From positions 124,001-188,000 of the forward strand of contig JANQPA010000100.1 in the NCBI GenBank assembly GCA_028285545.1: a stretch of DNA of 64,000 nucleotides, given 5' to 3'. The notes under the pieces were generated by a model. That model was given only the letters and a program-made list of their open reading frames with translations, made no database searches and was not told the DNA's origin. The position numbers and the translations under genes were made by a program. How positions within the stretch are numbered: position 1 is the stretch's first letter; every line of letters starts with the position of its first letter. The DNA comes from Saprospiraceae bacterium (GTDB lineage: Bacteria > Bacteroidota > Bacteroidia > Chitinophagales > Saprospiraceae). Of this stretch, positions 33,661-42,907 are shown in pieces.

Positions 33661-36219
33661 ATGATTGATAAAATGATGAACAGACGGATTTTCACTTTTA
33701 TTCTGCTATTTTGCGGAATCCATATATATACTCTTGGACAAACCAGCCAAAACGCCACCATAACAGGAAAGATCACAGATGCACAAACCGGAGCAGCCAT
33801 TGAGTTAGTTACTGTTTATATTCAGGATACCAATATTGTTACCGAGACCAGTTCTAATGGTCGGTATAGCCTGGAAATCCCTGCAAACCAATTGCTTACC
33901 CTGGTGGTTTCGCGAATCGGTTATAAAGAAACAAAAACCACAATAAGACCTATGCCTTCCGGAAGTAGCCGCCAGATTGATATTGGTCTGGTTTCCTCTG
34001 ATTCTGATCTGGAGGTTATTGTTCGGGAAAGCAAAATCCAGGAAGGAGGAATGATAAAAGAGGAAGTGGAGTCTCTTAAACTTCTCCCAACTGCTTCCGG
34101 CAACCTGGAAAGTATTCTTCCTCATATAGCACTGGGTACTTCCTCAGGAACCGGAGGAGAGCTTAGCTCACAATATACCGTCCGAGGAGGGAATTATGAT
34201 GAGAATTTGGTGTATGTCAATGATTTTGAAATTTATAGACCACAATTAATTCGAACCGCTCAACAAGAAGGTTTGTCTTTCCCAAATATCGATTTAATTA
34301 GAGATCTGACTTTTTCATCCGGTGGTTTTGAGGCCCGATACGGTGATAAATTGTCTTCAGTCCTTGATATTAAATACAAGCGTCCGGATTCTCTGCGCGG
34401 TTCAGTAAGTTTAAGTATGCTGGGAGCCTCGGCTCATATTGAAGGAAGTTTGAGGACAGGAAATAATGATTATCAAAAATTCAGGTACCTGATTGGGGCT
34501 CGATACAAAAATAATCGTTACTTATTAGGAACCTTAGACAATAAAGGAGAATACAACCCAAACCATTCAGACATTCAAGCTTACCTCACTTATGATATTT
34601 CGAGGGACTGGCAGCTAGGTTTTTTAGGAAATTATAATCGATCCCAATATCGATTTGCTCCAACTGAAAGAAGTACTGCCCTGGGTTTGATAAATTTTGC
34701 TCTTCAATTATTTACTGTTTCTGAAGGGGAAGAACTGACCGACTTAACCACCGCCATGGGAGGCCTATCCTTAACCTATATTCCCAGCAATGTAAAAAAT
34801 CCGTTTTATCTGAAATTTATGGCTTCAGCTCAGGGAAGTGACGAAAATGAAAGTACAGATATTATTGGTCATTACAGTCTTCGACAGATCGAAACTGGCC
34901 TGGGAAGTAATGAATTTGGAGAGGTGCTTGCTGAATTGGGTACAGGAACACAACATGAGTTCATCCGAAACCGCCTGGACACCCGAGTTACCAATTTTGA
35001 GCATCGTGGAGGCTGGGAGATCCCCAAAAATGATCCAAGCGGAAATATAACCAGCAGTCACTTCCTGCAATGGAGTCTGAAATACCAGCAAGAAGAAATT
35101 GAGGACAATATCAAAGAATGGGAGCGACTAGATTCGGCAGGATATTCCTTACCATTTAGTGATACCGATGTTTTTCTTTTCGATGTTTTGAAAACCCAAA
35201 ACACCATTTCCTCTAATCGATACAGTGCTTTTTTACAGAATACTTTTACTTACAGAAAGGAAGATGCAGTTGAATGGAGAATTTCGGGAGGTATTCGGGC
35301 TAATTACTGGGATTTAAATGAGGAACTATTAATCTCTCCTCGAGCAGAAATTATGTTCAAACCTTTAGCTAGTTCAGCAGATGTATCTTTCCGTTTGGCA
35401 GGCGGCCTTTACCACCAACCTCCTTTTTATCGCGAATTAAGATCCCTTGACGGGAGCATAAATACAGACCTTAAAGCCCAAAAATCAGCTCATATTGTAG
35501 GAGGCTTAACCTGGGATTTTTACATTGGAAAAAACAATCCGAAGAAATTTCGCTTGATCACTGAGGCCTACTATAAAAAATTATGGGACCTCGTTTATTA
35601 TGATTTTGAAAATGTCCGTATCCGCTATTCCGGGCAAAATAATGCTACTGGATATGTTACTGGATTGGATATCCGTATGAATGGAGAATTTGTTCCAGGT
35701 GCAGAATCCTGGATTAATCTATCCATTCTTCGAGCCAGAGAACAATTAGATGGAGTTGAACACTTACGCAGAGAAGTTGGCCAGGAAGAAGCCACCATTG
35801 TTAGTGATGTTCCCAGACCAACTGACCGAGCTGTCAATCTGTCTATTTTTTTCCAGGATTATTTGCCTAAAAATGAAAACTTTAAAATGCACCTCAATTT
35901 ATCCATTGGAACAGGGCTTCCTTTTGGATTAAGAGATAATAATGAAATTTTCAGGAATACCTACCGTTTAACAGCCTATCATCGGGTAGACATAGGATTT
36001 TCATTGGCTTTATGGGAACAAAGTCGAAGAGCGGAAAAGCCTAATCATTTTCTTGGATTTACTCGGAGTACCTGGTTGAGTCTTGAGGTTTTTAATTTGA
36101 TGCAAGTTCAAAACCAGGCTGACAATACCTGGATAAAAACAGTGTTTGCCCAGCAATACGCTATTCCTAATTATCTGACATCCCGAAGAATTAATTTGAG
36201 AATGAGAATGGAATTTTAG
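33661..36219 (+). CDS. TonB-dependent receptor with carboxypeptidase-regulatory-like N-terminus
   Basis: The frame opens with TTG at 33643, but ATGs at 33661, 33673 and 33676 precede the signal peptide (RRIFTFILLFCGIHIYTLGQ). About 850 residues: carboxypeptidase-regulatory-like domain (GKITDAQTGAAIELVTVYIQD), plug with VESLKLLPTASGNLESILPH and VRGGNYDENLVYVNDFEIY, then a beta-barrel with alternating strands, ending RINLRMRMEF with a C-terminal Phe. No SusD partner follows, so it is more likely a metal/siderophore/vitamin or peptide receptor than a SusC. Energy comes from TonB-ExbBD, not in this window. Confidence 0.93.
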   Translation: MIDKMMNRRIFTFILLFCGIHIYTLGQTSQNATITGKITDAQTGAAIELVTVYIQDTNIVTETSSNGRYSLEIPANQLLTLVVSRIGYKETKTTIRPMPSGSSRQIDIGLVSSDSDLEVIVRESKIQEGGMIKEEVESLKLLPTASGNLESILPHIALGTSSGTGGELSSQYTVRGGNYDENLVYVNDFEIYRPQLIRTAQQEGLSFPNIDLIRDLTFSSGGFEARYGDKLSSVLDIKYKRPDSLRGSVSLSMLGASAHIEGSLRTGNNDYQKFRYLIGARYKNNRYLLGTLDNKGEYNPNHSDIQAYLTYDISRDWQLGFLGNYNRSQYRFAPTERSTALGLINFALQLFTVSEGEELTDLTTAMGGLSLTYIPSNVKNPFYLKFMASAQGSDENESTDIIGHYSLRQIETGLGSNEFGEVLAELGTGTQHEFIRNRLDTRVTNFEHRGGWEIPKNDPSGNITSSHFLQWSLKYQQEEIEDNIKEWERLDSAGYSLPFSDTDVFLFDVLKTQNTISSNRYSAFLQNTFTYRKEDAVEWRISGGIRANYWDLNEELLISPRAEIMFKPLASSADVSFRLAGGLYHQPPFYRELRSLDGSINTDLKAQKSAHIVGGLTWDFYIGKNNPKKFRLITEAYYKKLWDLVYYDFENVRIRYSGQNNATGYVTGLDIRMNGEFVPGAESWINLSILRAREQLDGVEHLRREVGQEEATIVSDVPRPTDRAVNLSIFFQDYLPKNENFKMHLNLSIGTGLPFGLRDNNEIFRNTYRLTAYHRVDIGFSLALWEQSRRAEKPNHFLGFTRSTWLSLEVFNLMQVQNQADNTWIKTVFAQQYAIPNYLTSRRINLRMRMEF

Positions 36220-36312
36220 TTATTTTTAATGCATCAGGTGGTCCAATAGGTCCCCAATCCACTTTATAATTGATATTTGATGATATTAGCTGTTAACCCT
36301 TAACCAAAACTC

Positions 36313-36477
36313 ATGGCAACACCTATAAAAAAAAGAAAACTGAAGAAAGGGCAAACTTTCCTTCTCATCATTATAGTCATTATTCTACTAAGTATCTTCT
36401 TACAAAAGATGGGCTTTCCCATAATGCAGAAAACCGACAATACTGAAATTATCGAAGACCCTCATCCGGGGTATTAG
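36313..36477 (+). CDS. 54-residue single-pass membrane protein
   Basis: A short ORF from ATG 36313 to TAG 36477. The protein has a basic N-terminus (TPIKKRKLKKG), one hydrophobic helix (about residues 15-31) and a polar acidic C-terminus (TDNTEIIEDPHPGY). This positive-inside layout is typical of a real small membrane protein. It follows the TonB receptor by 93 bp on the same strand and its stop lies inside the first unit of a heptamer tandem repeat. Confidence 0.55.
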   Translation: MATPIKKRKLKKGQTFLLIIIVIILLSIFLQKMGFPIMQKTDNTEIIEDPHPGY

Positions 36478-36522
36478 TTGTTAGTTGTTAGTTGTTAGTT
36501 GTTAGTTGTTAGTTGTTAGTTA
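36474..36522. repeat. Seven-fold heptamer tandem repeat TTAGTTG
   Basis: Six perfect TTAGTTG units and a seventh TTAGTTA, at 36474-36522, directly overlapping the stop codon of the 54-residue ORF. Such perfect tandem repeats mutate by slippage, so copy number probably differs between strains. It is followed by a short duplication, ATTCAAAATTTATC/ATTCAAAATTCATC. Confidence 0.9.
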
Positions 36523-36567
36523 ATGGTATTCAAAATTTATCATTCAAAATTCATCATTAGCCACAAG

Positions 36568-39500
36568 TTATTCCAATTTAAGAATCCTACCTACCCATTG
36601 CTTTTCATTATTCCTTAGGCTTATATAATAAGTGCCTGAAGGGTATGCACTCATATTCAAGTAATCATTAAAGTTTAGTTCTTTTTGCATTAATATTTGC
36701 CCCTGTTGAGTAAGCAATGATACTTCAAGAGGAAATACATCCTGCCTAAGGCTTTCGATAAATAAATTTTCTCTTGTTGGATTTGGATATACTCTAAAAT
36801 CATTGGAGGTAAAAACATCTTCTACATCGGTTAGCATAACCGGAATATTCATGGTAACGGAGCTTCCGCAAGTAGCTATGCTGGCATTTAAAGTTACTGA
36901 GAATACTCCTCCCCTATTATAAGTATGGACTGGATTTTCGTCCTCACTTACCGTTCCATCACCAAAATCCCAGCGATAAGATTCTGAGTTTGAAGATAGA
37001 TTGGTAAATCGCACCTGGAAGCCGTCCACTTCATAAGAAAAATCAGCCTTGGGAAAGTCCACGATGGTCACTAGATTGGTTATTACAGAAGAGCTCGTTC
37101 CAAGAGGACCAGATATCATTAACGTAACGCTATAAGTACCAGGTTCTGTATAAACCACTTGCGGGTTTGCTTCTGTAGAAGCGGCAGGGGTTCCACCAGG
37201 GAAGGACCAGGTTCTTGTGGAATAGTTTCCATTAGATTTATCCTGAAATTGAACCAAGTGAGGTGAACAGCCAAAGGAATTGAGGGCAATAAACTTGGCC
37301 TGCAAGACTTCCCCAACCGTAATGTTGCGACTAACTGTGTCCTGACCACAATCATTACTGACAATCATTTGAATGGTATACTCCCCTTCTTCAGCATAGG
37401 TGTGAATGGGTTCTCTTTCCTGACTGGCATTACCATCACCAAAATTCCAGCTAACATCATCTGCATTTGTGGACTGATCTTCAAAGCTTACCGTAAGACC
37501 ATTTCTTTGACTGGCAAAAGCAGCATTAGGAGGCCCTTGTATGGTTATCGTTTGAGAATTAACATCTGTACCCAACTCATTTTGAACGGTCATAATAATT
37601 TCAAGCTCTCCTCCTCCTCTGACTTCATAGACTCCATTGGCTTCATCTATCGGTAAAACGGCAGGGCCTGAAAATTCATAGCTCACCTGATTATCCAGGC
37701 CTTCAGATTGATCTAATAATCTAATTTCAAATGGCGCACAGCTACCCTCTTCCACTATATCAAAAGCAGCTACCGGAGCAATATTAACCCTCACCGATTG
37801 GGTAAGGGTATCTTGTCCACAATCATTGGTTACAATCAGTTGCACCTGATAGTCTCCTAAATCAGAATAGGTATGGGAAGGATTTGCATTTTGACTAGAC
37901 ATATTATCTCCAAAATCCCATAAATAATCAATCGCATTTACTGACTGGTTTAAAAAATTAAGTGTATTTCCGTTTTGAGTGATGTTAAAACCCGCTATTG
38001 GTAAAGGATCTATATTAAGGTTAATTTCCTGGAGAAGTGTGTCACTACCAAACTGACTACCTACAACCATCTGAATAATCAATTTATCTGATGTAGTGAC
38101 AATTCTAGCAAGGCTATTTGCCTGATCTAATTCAAAGTTTTCACCATCCATACCCGTAATCTGAAAATCTTGTAAGAATTGTAAAAGTGGCGGTGAAAAG
38201 TATGGACTGGATATCTCTATTGTTAATGGAGCACAGCCTGCAGAATTTAACACCTCAAATTCAGCTTTGGGAATTCCATCAATGGTAATTTGTGATCTCA
38301 AAGTGTCGGTGCCACATTCATTCTTGGCTACCAGCCCATAATTGTAGATACCTGGACCTGGGAAAGTGAACGTAAAATTAGAATCAATAGCTAGTCCAGG
38401 AAAGATCTGATTTTCAACAATCCAACAGATTGAATCTGCATCTTGGGCAAGGCTTTTTAAAGAAATACTAAATACATCAATAGAGTTTTCTTCAAAATCG
38501 GCTATGGGTCTTTCAAATATTTCTATGCTTACAGCCGCTTGAATGGTATCTCCACCAAAAGAATTTTTTGCGATCAAAGTCCAAACATATTCTCCGCTCT
38601 CCAAGTATTCCACTACAGGCTCTCTTTCTGTAGAAGTAGCGGGGAATCCGCCTTCAAATATCCATTCATATTCATCTGCAAAAGACGAATTATTTTGAAT
38701 ATTTATGGCAAGAGGGCTACAACCTGAATTGGTATCAAAAATAAAGTCAGCTACCGGTTGGATGCTAACTTCTACGGTTTGGCGTAAAGAATCTCTACCA
38801 CAATCATTCTTGGCAATCAGCAAAAACGTATATGTACCTGGATTTTCAAATGTATAGGCATTTAATGCCCCTTCTATACTATCTATTTTAATACCATCCT
38901 GCTCAATAAACCAGCATAAACTATCTGCATTTTGGGGATTACTCAAGATTTCTACGTTCAAATCATCACTGCTGGCGATAAAATCTGCTGTAGGAGGATC
39001 CGTCAGATTAATTTCTACGCTTTGAATAGCAGTGGTGCTCCCTCCTGCATTGGTAGCTACTAATACCACTTCGAATATTCCATTATTATTATAGGTTACT
39101 ACCGGGTTTTCATCTGTAGAAAAATCGGGTGTTCCTCCCTGAAATGACCAGGCTAGCCGATCATAGTCCCCACTGGTTTGGTTCTGGAAAGTGATTACTT
39201 TAGGGGAACAACCTTCAATATTTTGAACTACGAAAGCTGCTGCAGGGGGTTCTATTACATCTATACCCACGGTCAAGGTATCTCTCCCACACAAATTCGT
39301 CACGATCAATTGCACATCATAACTACCAGTGGCCGGAAAATTATGCACCGGACTGGTATCCATACTCATCACTCCATCACCAAAATCCCAGAAAGCATCC
39401 GAAGCATTTTGTGAAAGGTTTTCAAAACTGACATTGAGACCATCAATGACAAAATCAAAGTCAGCCGTAGGTTCAGGAGTAAAAACTACATTTATTTCCC

Positions 39501-41571
39501 GAATCAAGGTGTCAGCTGCCCCGTCGATGTTAGCGACAATCAACCTGACCTGGTAGGTTCCTTCTGATTCGTATACTATTACCGGATCTTCCTCCATTGA
39601 GGTTGCTGGCATGCCCCCCAAAAAAGTCCACTGAAAACTTACCGCATCTGATGTCGATTCATTGAAAAAATTAACCGAAACTGGTCCACACCCCGTAGTA
39701 TCGCTATAAGAAAAAGCTGCTGTGGGCACTAATCCTACAGCTGTAATTATCTGGGTTAGAGAATCTCGGCCACAGGAATTACTGATAACCAGCTTCACTG
39801 GATAATCTCCTCCTCTATCATAAATATGGGTAGGGGTGGTATCAGTGGACGTATTTCCATCGCCAAAATCCCAAAAATAGGTATCTGCATCATCAGGACT
39901 TACACTTATAGCCGTAAGGGTCAGATTATTAATTTCTAAATTAAAATTCGCATCAGGAATATCTCCCCCTTCTACAGGAATATTATTGGAAAACAATTGA
40001 TTTCCACAACCATCATCAATAGTAAGACGGAAGGTCGCTGTTAAAATATCTGCTTCTGCTTCCGTCACGCTCAAAGCAGGAGTTTGGGTACCACTAAAAG
40101 TGGCATCATTACTTAAATTTTCAAATCCAGCCCCTCTATTTATTTGCCATTGATAGCTAAGGTTGTTTCCAGAAGTTTCCACCTCCAATAAAAGAGGATT
40201 GCCGGTACATACTGTTGCTACAGAGGGTTGATTGAGAATTTGTGGAGTTTCAAAAAGGTTAGTGTTTTCTTCCAGGCTATCAAAGGTGCTTACTATGCCA
40301 TTCTCTCCGGCTTCCGCACCATTAGATCCTGCTTCACAGGAAGTAGAGTTAATACTTCTGCCAGCCTGCCCACCGACTATCTGAAAATTAGTGCTTGGCA
40401 AATTAACAGGAAGAGTAAGCATAATTCGCCCTCCCGAACCACCGCCGCCTGGTCCAAAACAACGATTTGCATTTAAATTGTCAATATTGCCACCATTTCC
40501 CCCGAAGGCATGTACTAAAATATCTGCAGATAAGGTATCGACTTCTAATAATATGGTACCACCGGCACCAGCGCCACCGGCACCATCATTTTGGCCAGTT
40601 CCAGGGCTACCACCATCGGCATAAATACCGGCAAAAACCCTGGTAATTTTTCTTGCTTTAATGAGTACTATACCGCCACCATTACCGCCACTTACTGAAA
40701 ATGGACCATTAGCATGTCCAGCACCTCCACCACCACCCATAAAAATACGATTAATCTCTTCGGGGAGAGCTTTTCCTCCTAAGCCTGGGTTGTTACCCTT
40801 GCAATCAAAGGCACCAGGTACATTATTCCGTCCACCATTACCGCCAGGTGTCAAATTAGCACCACCACCACCGCCTGCATTATGGTTATTTCCACCACCA
40901 CCACCACTGGCCTGACTTCCTTTTCCCCATTCTCTATTATTTACAAAGGAGGCAATACTTTCTCCTTTAGGGGCTGCCCTCCAATTTCCTTCCTCATAAG
41001 AAAAATCATTGTGGTTTTGCAGAAAATTGCAACCGCTAGCATCCACCTCTGTAGCCGCCCCTCCTCTAAAACCTTGCTCACTGACCACGATTGGTGCATC
41101 AATTTTCAATTCTCCCAGTACCTCAAAGGCTACTATCCCTCCGGTGCTTCCATTCCAGGGTTGAGCAATAACAGAATCAGTTGTAATTGCATTTTCATAT
41201 ACAGGCATTGATACCAATTGTAGCCCATTTTGAGTATCGTAATCATGAAGCAGAAATTTTTCCAATACCAGAATACTTCCTACGATGTTAACAATCTTAT
41301 TTTTTTCATAAAACCCGGCCTCTCCTAAATCTGTGATGTCTCCAAAATCACCATTATTATCACTATTGATACTAGCTCCTTTCATCTGAATCAAGATAAC
41401 TTGCATGCCAATTTCAAAACCAGAAGGGTCATCCACCCCGATAGCATTGCTACAATAATCAATAAGATTAACGCTGGCATACTCGTTAATAACTCCCGAA
41501 ATAGGGGTTTCCTGAGCAGCTAAAATTTGAACAGAAAAGAGGAAATAAAAAAGTAAATGTTTAAAGCGCAT
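36568..41571 (-). CDS. Giant T9SS-exported PKD-array surface protein
   Basis: A 1,667-residue protein. Signal peptide (FLFSVQILAAQ). Residues about 30-215 are a mixed beta region, 215-410 a Gly-rich/low-complexity zone (AGGGGGANLTPGGNGG-type), then an Ig-like segment (about 450-530). Residues about 536-1585 hold 13 PKD-like domains of about 81 residues in strict alternation: type A with DFGDG and CGxDTL endings, type B with GCxP, GGxPxxSTE and PVVxY. Last domain: type-A T9SS sorting signal (YPNPTREN...GTYYISLRNNEKQWVGRILKLE). Likely an adhesin or surface scaffold. Confidence 0.93.
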   Translation of the reverse strand: MRFKHLLFYFLFSVQILAAQETPISGVINEYASVNLIDYCSNAIGVDDPSGFEIGMQVILIQMKGASINSDNNGDFGDITDLGEAGFYEKNKIVNIVGSILVLEKFLLHDYDTQNGLQLVSMPVYENAITTDSVIAQPWNGSTGGIVAFEVLGELKIDAPIVVSEQGFRGGAATEVDASGCNFLQNHNDFSYEEGNWRAAPKGESIASFVNNREWGKGSQASGGGGGNNHNAGGGGGANLTPGGNGGRNNVPGAFDCKGNNPGLGGKALPEEINRIFMGGGGGAGHANGPFSVSGGNGGGIVLIKARKITRVFAGIYADGGSPGTGQNDGAGGAGAGGTILLEVDTLSADILVHAFGGNGGNIDNLNANRCFGPGGGGSGGRIMLTLPVNLPSTNFQIVGGQAGRSINSTSCEAGSNGAEAGENGIVSTFDSLEENTNLFETPQILNQPSVATVCTGNPLLLEVETSGNNLSYQWQINRGAGFENLSNDATFSGTQTPALSVTEAEADILTATFRLTIDDGCGNQLFSNNIPVEGGDIPDANFNLEINNLTLTAISVSPDDADTYFWDFGDGNTSTDTTPTHIYDRGGDYPVKLVISNSCGRDSLTQIITAVGLVPTAAFSYSDTTGCGPVSVNFFNESTSDAVSFQWTFLGGMPATSMEEDPVIVYESEGTYQVRLIVANIDGAADTLIREINVVFTPEPTADFDFVIDGLNVSFENLSQNASDAFWDFGDGVMSMDTSPVHNFPATGSYDVQLIVTNLCGRDTLTVGIDVIEPPAAAFVVQNIEGCSPKVITFQNQTSGDYDRLAWSFQGGTPDFSTDENPVVTYNNNGIFEVVLVATNAGGSTTAIQSVEINLTDPPTADFIASSDDLNVEILSNPQNADSLCWFIEQDGIKIDSIEGALNAYTFENPGTYTFLLIAKNDCGRDSLRQTVEVSIQPVADFIFDTNSGCSPLAINIQNNSSFADEYEWIFEGGFPATSTEREPVVEYLESGEYVWTLIAKNSFGGDTIQAAVSIEIFERPIADFEENSIDVFSISLKSLAQDADSICWIVENQIFPGLAIDSNFTFTFPGPGIYNYGLVAKNECGTDTLRSQITIDGIPKAEFEVLNSAGCAPLTIEISSPYFSPPLLQFLQDFQITGMDGENFELDQANSLARIVTTSDKLIIQMVVGSQFGSDTLLQEINLNIDPLPIAGFNITQNGNTLNFLNQSVNAIDYLWDFGDNMSSQNANPSHTYSDLGDYQVQLIVTNDCGQDTLTQSVRVNIAPVAAFDIVEEGSCAPFEIRLLDQSEGLDNQVSYEFSGPAVLPIDEANGVYEVRGGGELEIIMTVQNELGTDVNSQTITIQGPPNAAFASQRNGLTVSFEDQSTNADDVSWNFGDGNASQEREPIHTYAEEGEYTIQMIVSNDCGQDTVSRNITVGEVLQAKFIALNSFGCSPHLVQFQDKSNGNYSTRTWSFPGGTPAASTEANPQVVYTEPGTYSVTLMISGPLGTSSSVITNLVTIVDFPKADFSYEVDGFQVRFTNLSSNSESYRWDFGDGTVSEDENPVHTYNRGGVFSVTLNASIATCGSSVTMNIPVMLTDVEDVFTSNDFRVYPNPTRENLFIESLRQDVFPLEVSLLTQQGQILMQKELNFNDYLNMSAYPSGTYYISLRNNEKQWVGRILKLE

Positions 41572-41892
41572 GGACGTAAATGTTAATTTAGTTATGGGAT
41601 CTTATTTGGTAGAAAGTAGATGGTAAAAGGTATAATGACTTCTTTTTTAAAATGCTAAAACAGTAAATTTACCTTCAAACTCCAACCTACTAAATTCTAC
41701 CCCTAAGCGTGCTTAAGTTATTTGAAAATTCTAAGATGAGGGGTGGGTAGTTTACTAAAAACGTTGAAAGAAGAGAACTTATGTTTAAAATAGGTATTTT
41801 TTTGAATAAAAATTGATATTCCTCTAAAAGTATATACCCTCCGACAATTAATATTTGATTATTCCTATACCTAAAATTCATAAACCCACTAT

Positions 41893-41964
41893 ACTACCAG
41901 ACTACCAGACTACCAGACTACCAGACTACCAGACTACCAGACTACCAGACTACCAGACTACCAC
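41893..41964. repeat. Eight-fold 8-bp tandem repeat ACTACCAG
   Basis: Eight perfect ACTACCAG units plus a partial ninth at 41893-41964, 20 bp before the -33 box of the rpsP promoter and 300 bp behind the start of the giant PKD gene (divergent). The remaining gap (41572-41892) is AT-rich and without a gene. Copy-number change here would alter the spacing upstream of the rpsP promoter. Confidence 0.9.
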
Positions 41965-41984
41965 CAACTTATTCCCACTACCAC

Positions 41985-42015
41985 TTGTAAAATATCAAAG
42001 AATCACTTACCTTTG
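41985..42015 (+). promoter_or_regulatory. Bacteroidetes-type promoter of rpsP
   Basis: TTG at 41985-41987, 20-bp spacer, TACCTTTG at 42008-42015 (exact TAnnTTTG). The transcript would start near 42022, about 60 bp before the ATG at 42086. Confidence 0.7.
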
Positions 42016-42085
42016 CGGCCGTTATTAATCCGTCGCTTGCTAAGCAAGGTAAGCGGGTATGGCTAAACCATTTAAATAATAATCA

Positions 42086-42745
42086 ATGCCTGTAAAGATT
42101 AGATTGCAGAGAAGAGGGCGTAAAAAACGTCCTTTCTACCAAATTGTAGTAGCTGATTCTCGTGCTCCCAGAGATGGACGTTACATTGAAAGAATTGGAA
42201 CTTATAATCCAATGACCAAACCAGCCACCATCGAAATCGATCGAGATAAAGCATATGACTGGCTGACAAAAGGTGCACAACCTACCGATACCGTAAGAGC
42301 GATTTTGCGCTTCAAAGGTGTTTATTACAAGAAACATCTAATGCGGGGTGTTAAAAAAGGAGCACTTACCCAAGAAGAAGCCGATAAGAAATATCAGGAA
42401 TGGGTAGAAGCTAAGGAAGAAAAAATTGCTAAGCGTTTTGCGCAGGCAGCCGCAGAACAAGCAGCATTTAACGCTAAGGTAGCAGGAATCTCTCTTGCAG
42501 ACCAACATCGTCTTAGTGGAACTAATGAAGAAGAAGTAGCAGAACAGGCAGCAGCAGTAGCTGAAGCCAAAGCAGAAGAAACAGCTAAAGCAGAAGCTAA
42601 AGAAGTTGAAGCACCTGAAGCACCTAGTGCAGAAGAAGTTGAAGCGGAAGCAACTGAAGCAGAGGCGGAAGCAGAAAGCCCAGCAGAGGAACCCGTTGCA
42701 GAAGCAACAACTGAGGCTACTGAAGCTACAAGCGAAGAAGAATGA
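42086..42745 (+). CDS. rpsP: 30S ribosomal protein S16 with long Glu/Ala-rich tail
   Basis: A 219-residue protein. The first 80 residues are canonical S16 ([53 protein letters not shown]). Residues about 81-145 hold a basic helical extension ([20 protein letters not shown]) and 146-219 an almost pure Ala/Glu tail. Bacteroidetes S16 proteins often carry such tails, but this is on the long side. The tail is probably disordered on the ribosome surface. The codon use is repetitive (GCA/GAA). Confidence 0.97.
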   Translation: MPVKIRLQRRGRKKRPFYQIVVADSRAPRDGRYIERIGTYNPMTKPATIEIDRDKAYDWLTKGAQPTDTVRAILRFKGVYYKKHLMRGVKKGALTQEEADKKYQEWVEAKEEKIAKRFAQAAAEQAAFNAKVAGISLADQHRLSGTNEEEVAEQAAAVAEAKAEETAKAEAKEVEAPEAPSAEEVEAEATEAEAEAESPAEEPVAEATTEATEATSEEE

Positions 42746-42853
42746 GTTGCCAAATAAATCATTCTTTACTATTGTAGTTCAAATTGCTTTAACTTATATT
42801 TGCTACAGAAATTTTCTAAGTAAGGCTATACTTTATTTCTAAATATTCAGCGG

Positions 42854-42885
42854 ACCTGGTAGTGCCTTGAGTTGCACTATCAGGT
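42854..42885 (+). terminator. Hairpin behind rpsP
   Basis: ACCTGGTAGTGC (42854-42865) and GCACTATCAGGT (42874-42885) give a 12-bp stem with one G-U pair, loop CTTGAGTT, then a short T-run. Probable terminator of the rpsP transcript. Confidence 0.6.
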
Positions 42886-42907
42886 TTCCATTTAAAAAAT
42901 AGGGGCT

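Noticed and set aside
33661-36219. SusC-type glycan receptor
   Set aside because: No SusD gene follows and no polysaccharide utilisation genes adjoin, so only a general TonB-dependent receptor is claimed.
40661-40915. Pro-rich plus-strand ORF
   Set aside because: Antisense of the Gly-rich region of the PKD protein; poly-Pro is the complement of Gly codons.
41893-41964. CRISPR array
   Set aside because: The units are contiguous with no spacers, so it is a simple tandem repeat; the same applies to the other arrays, and no cas genes are present.
42394-42762. 122-codon minus-strand Ser/Ala-rich ORF
   Set aside because: Mirror of the Ala/Glu-rich rpsP tail; low-complexity shadow with no start signal.
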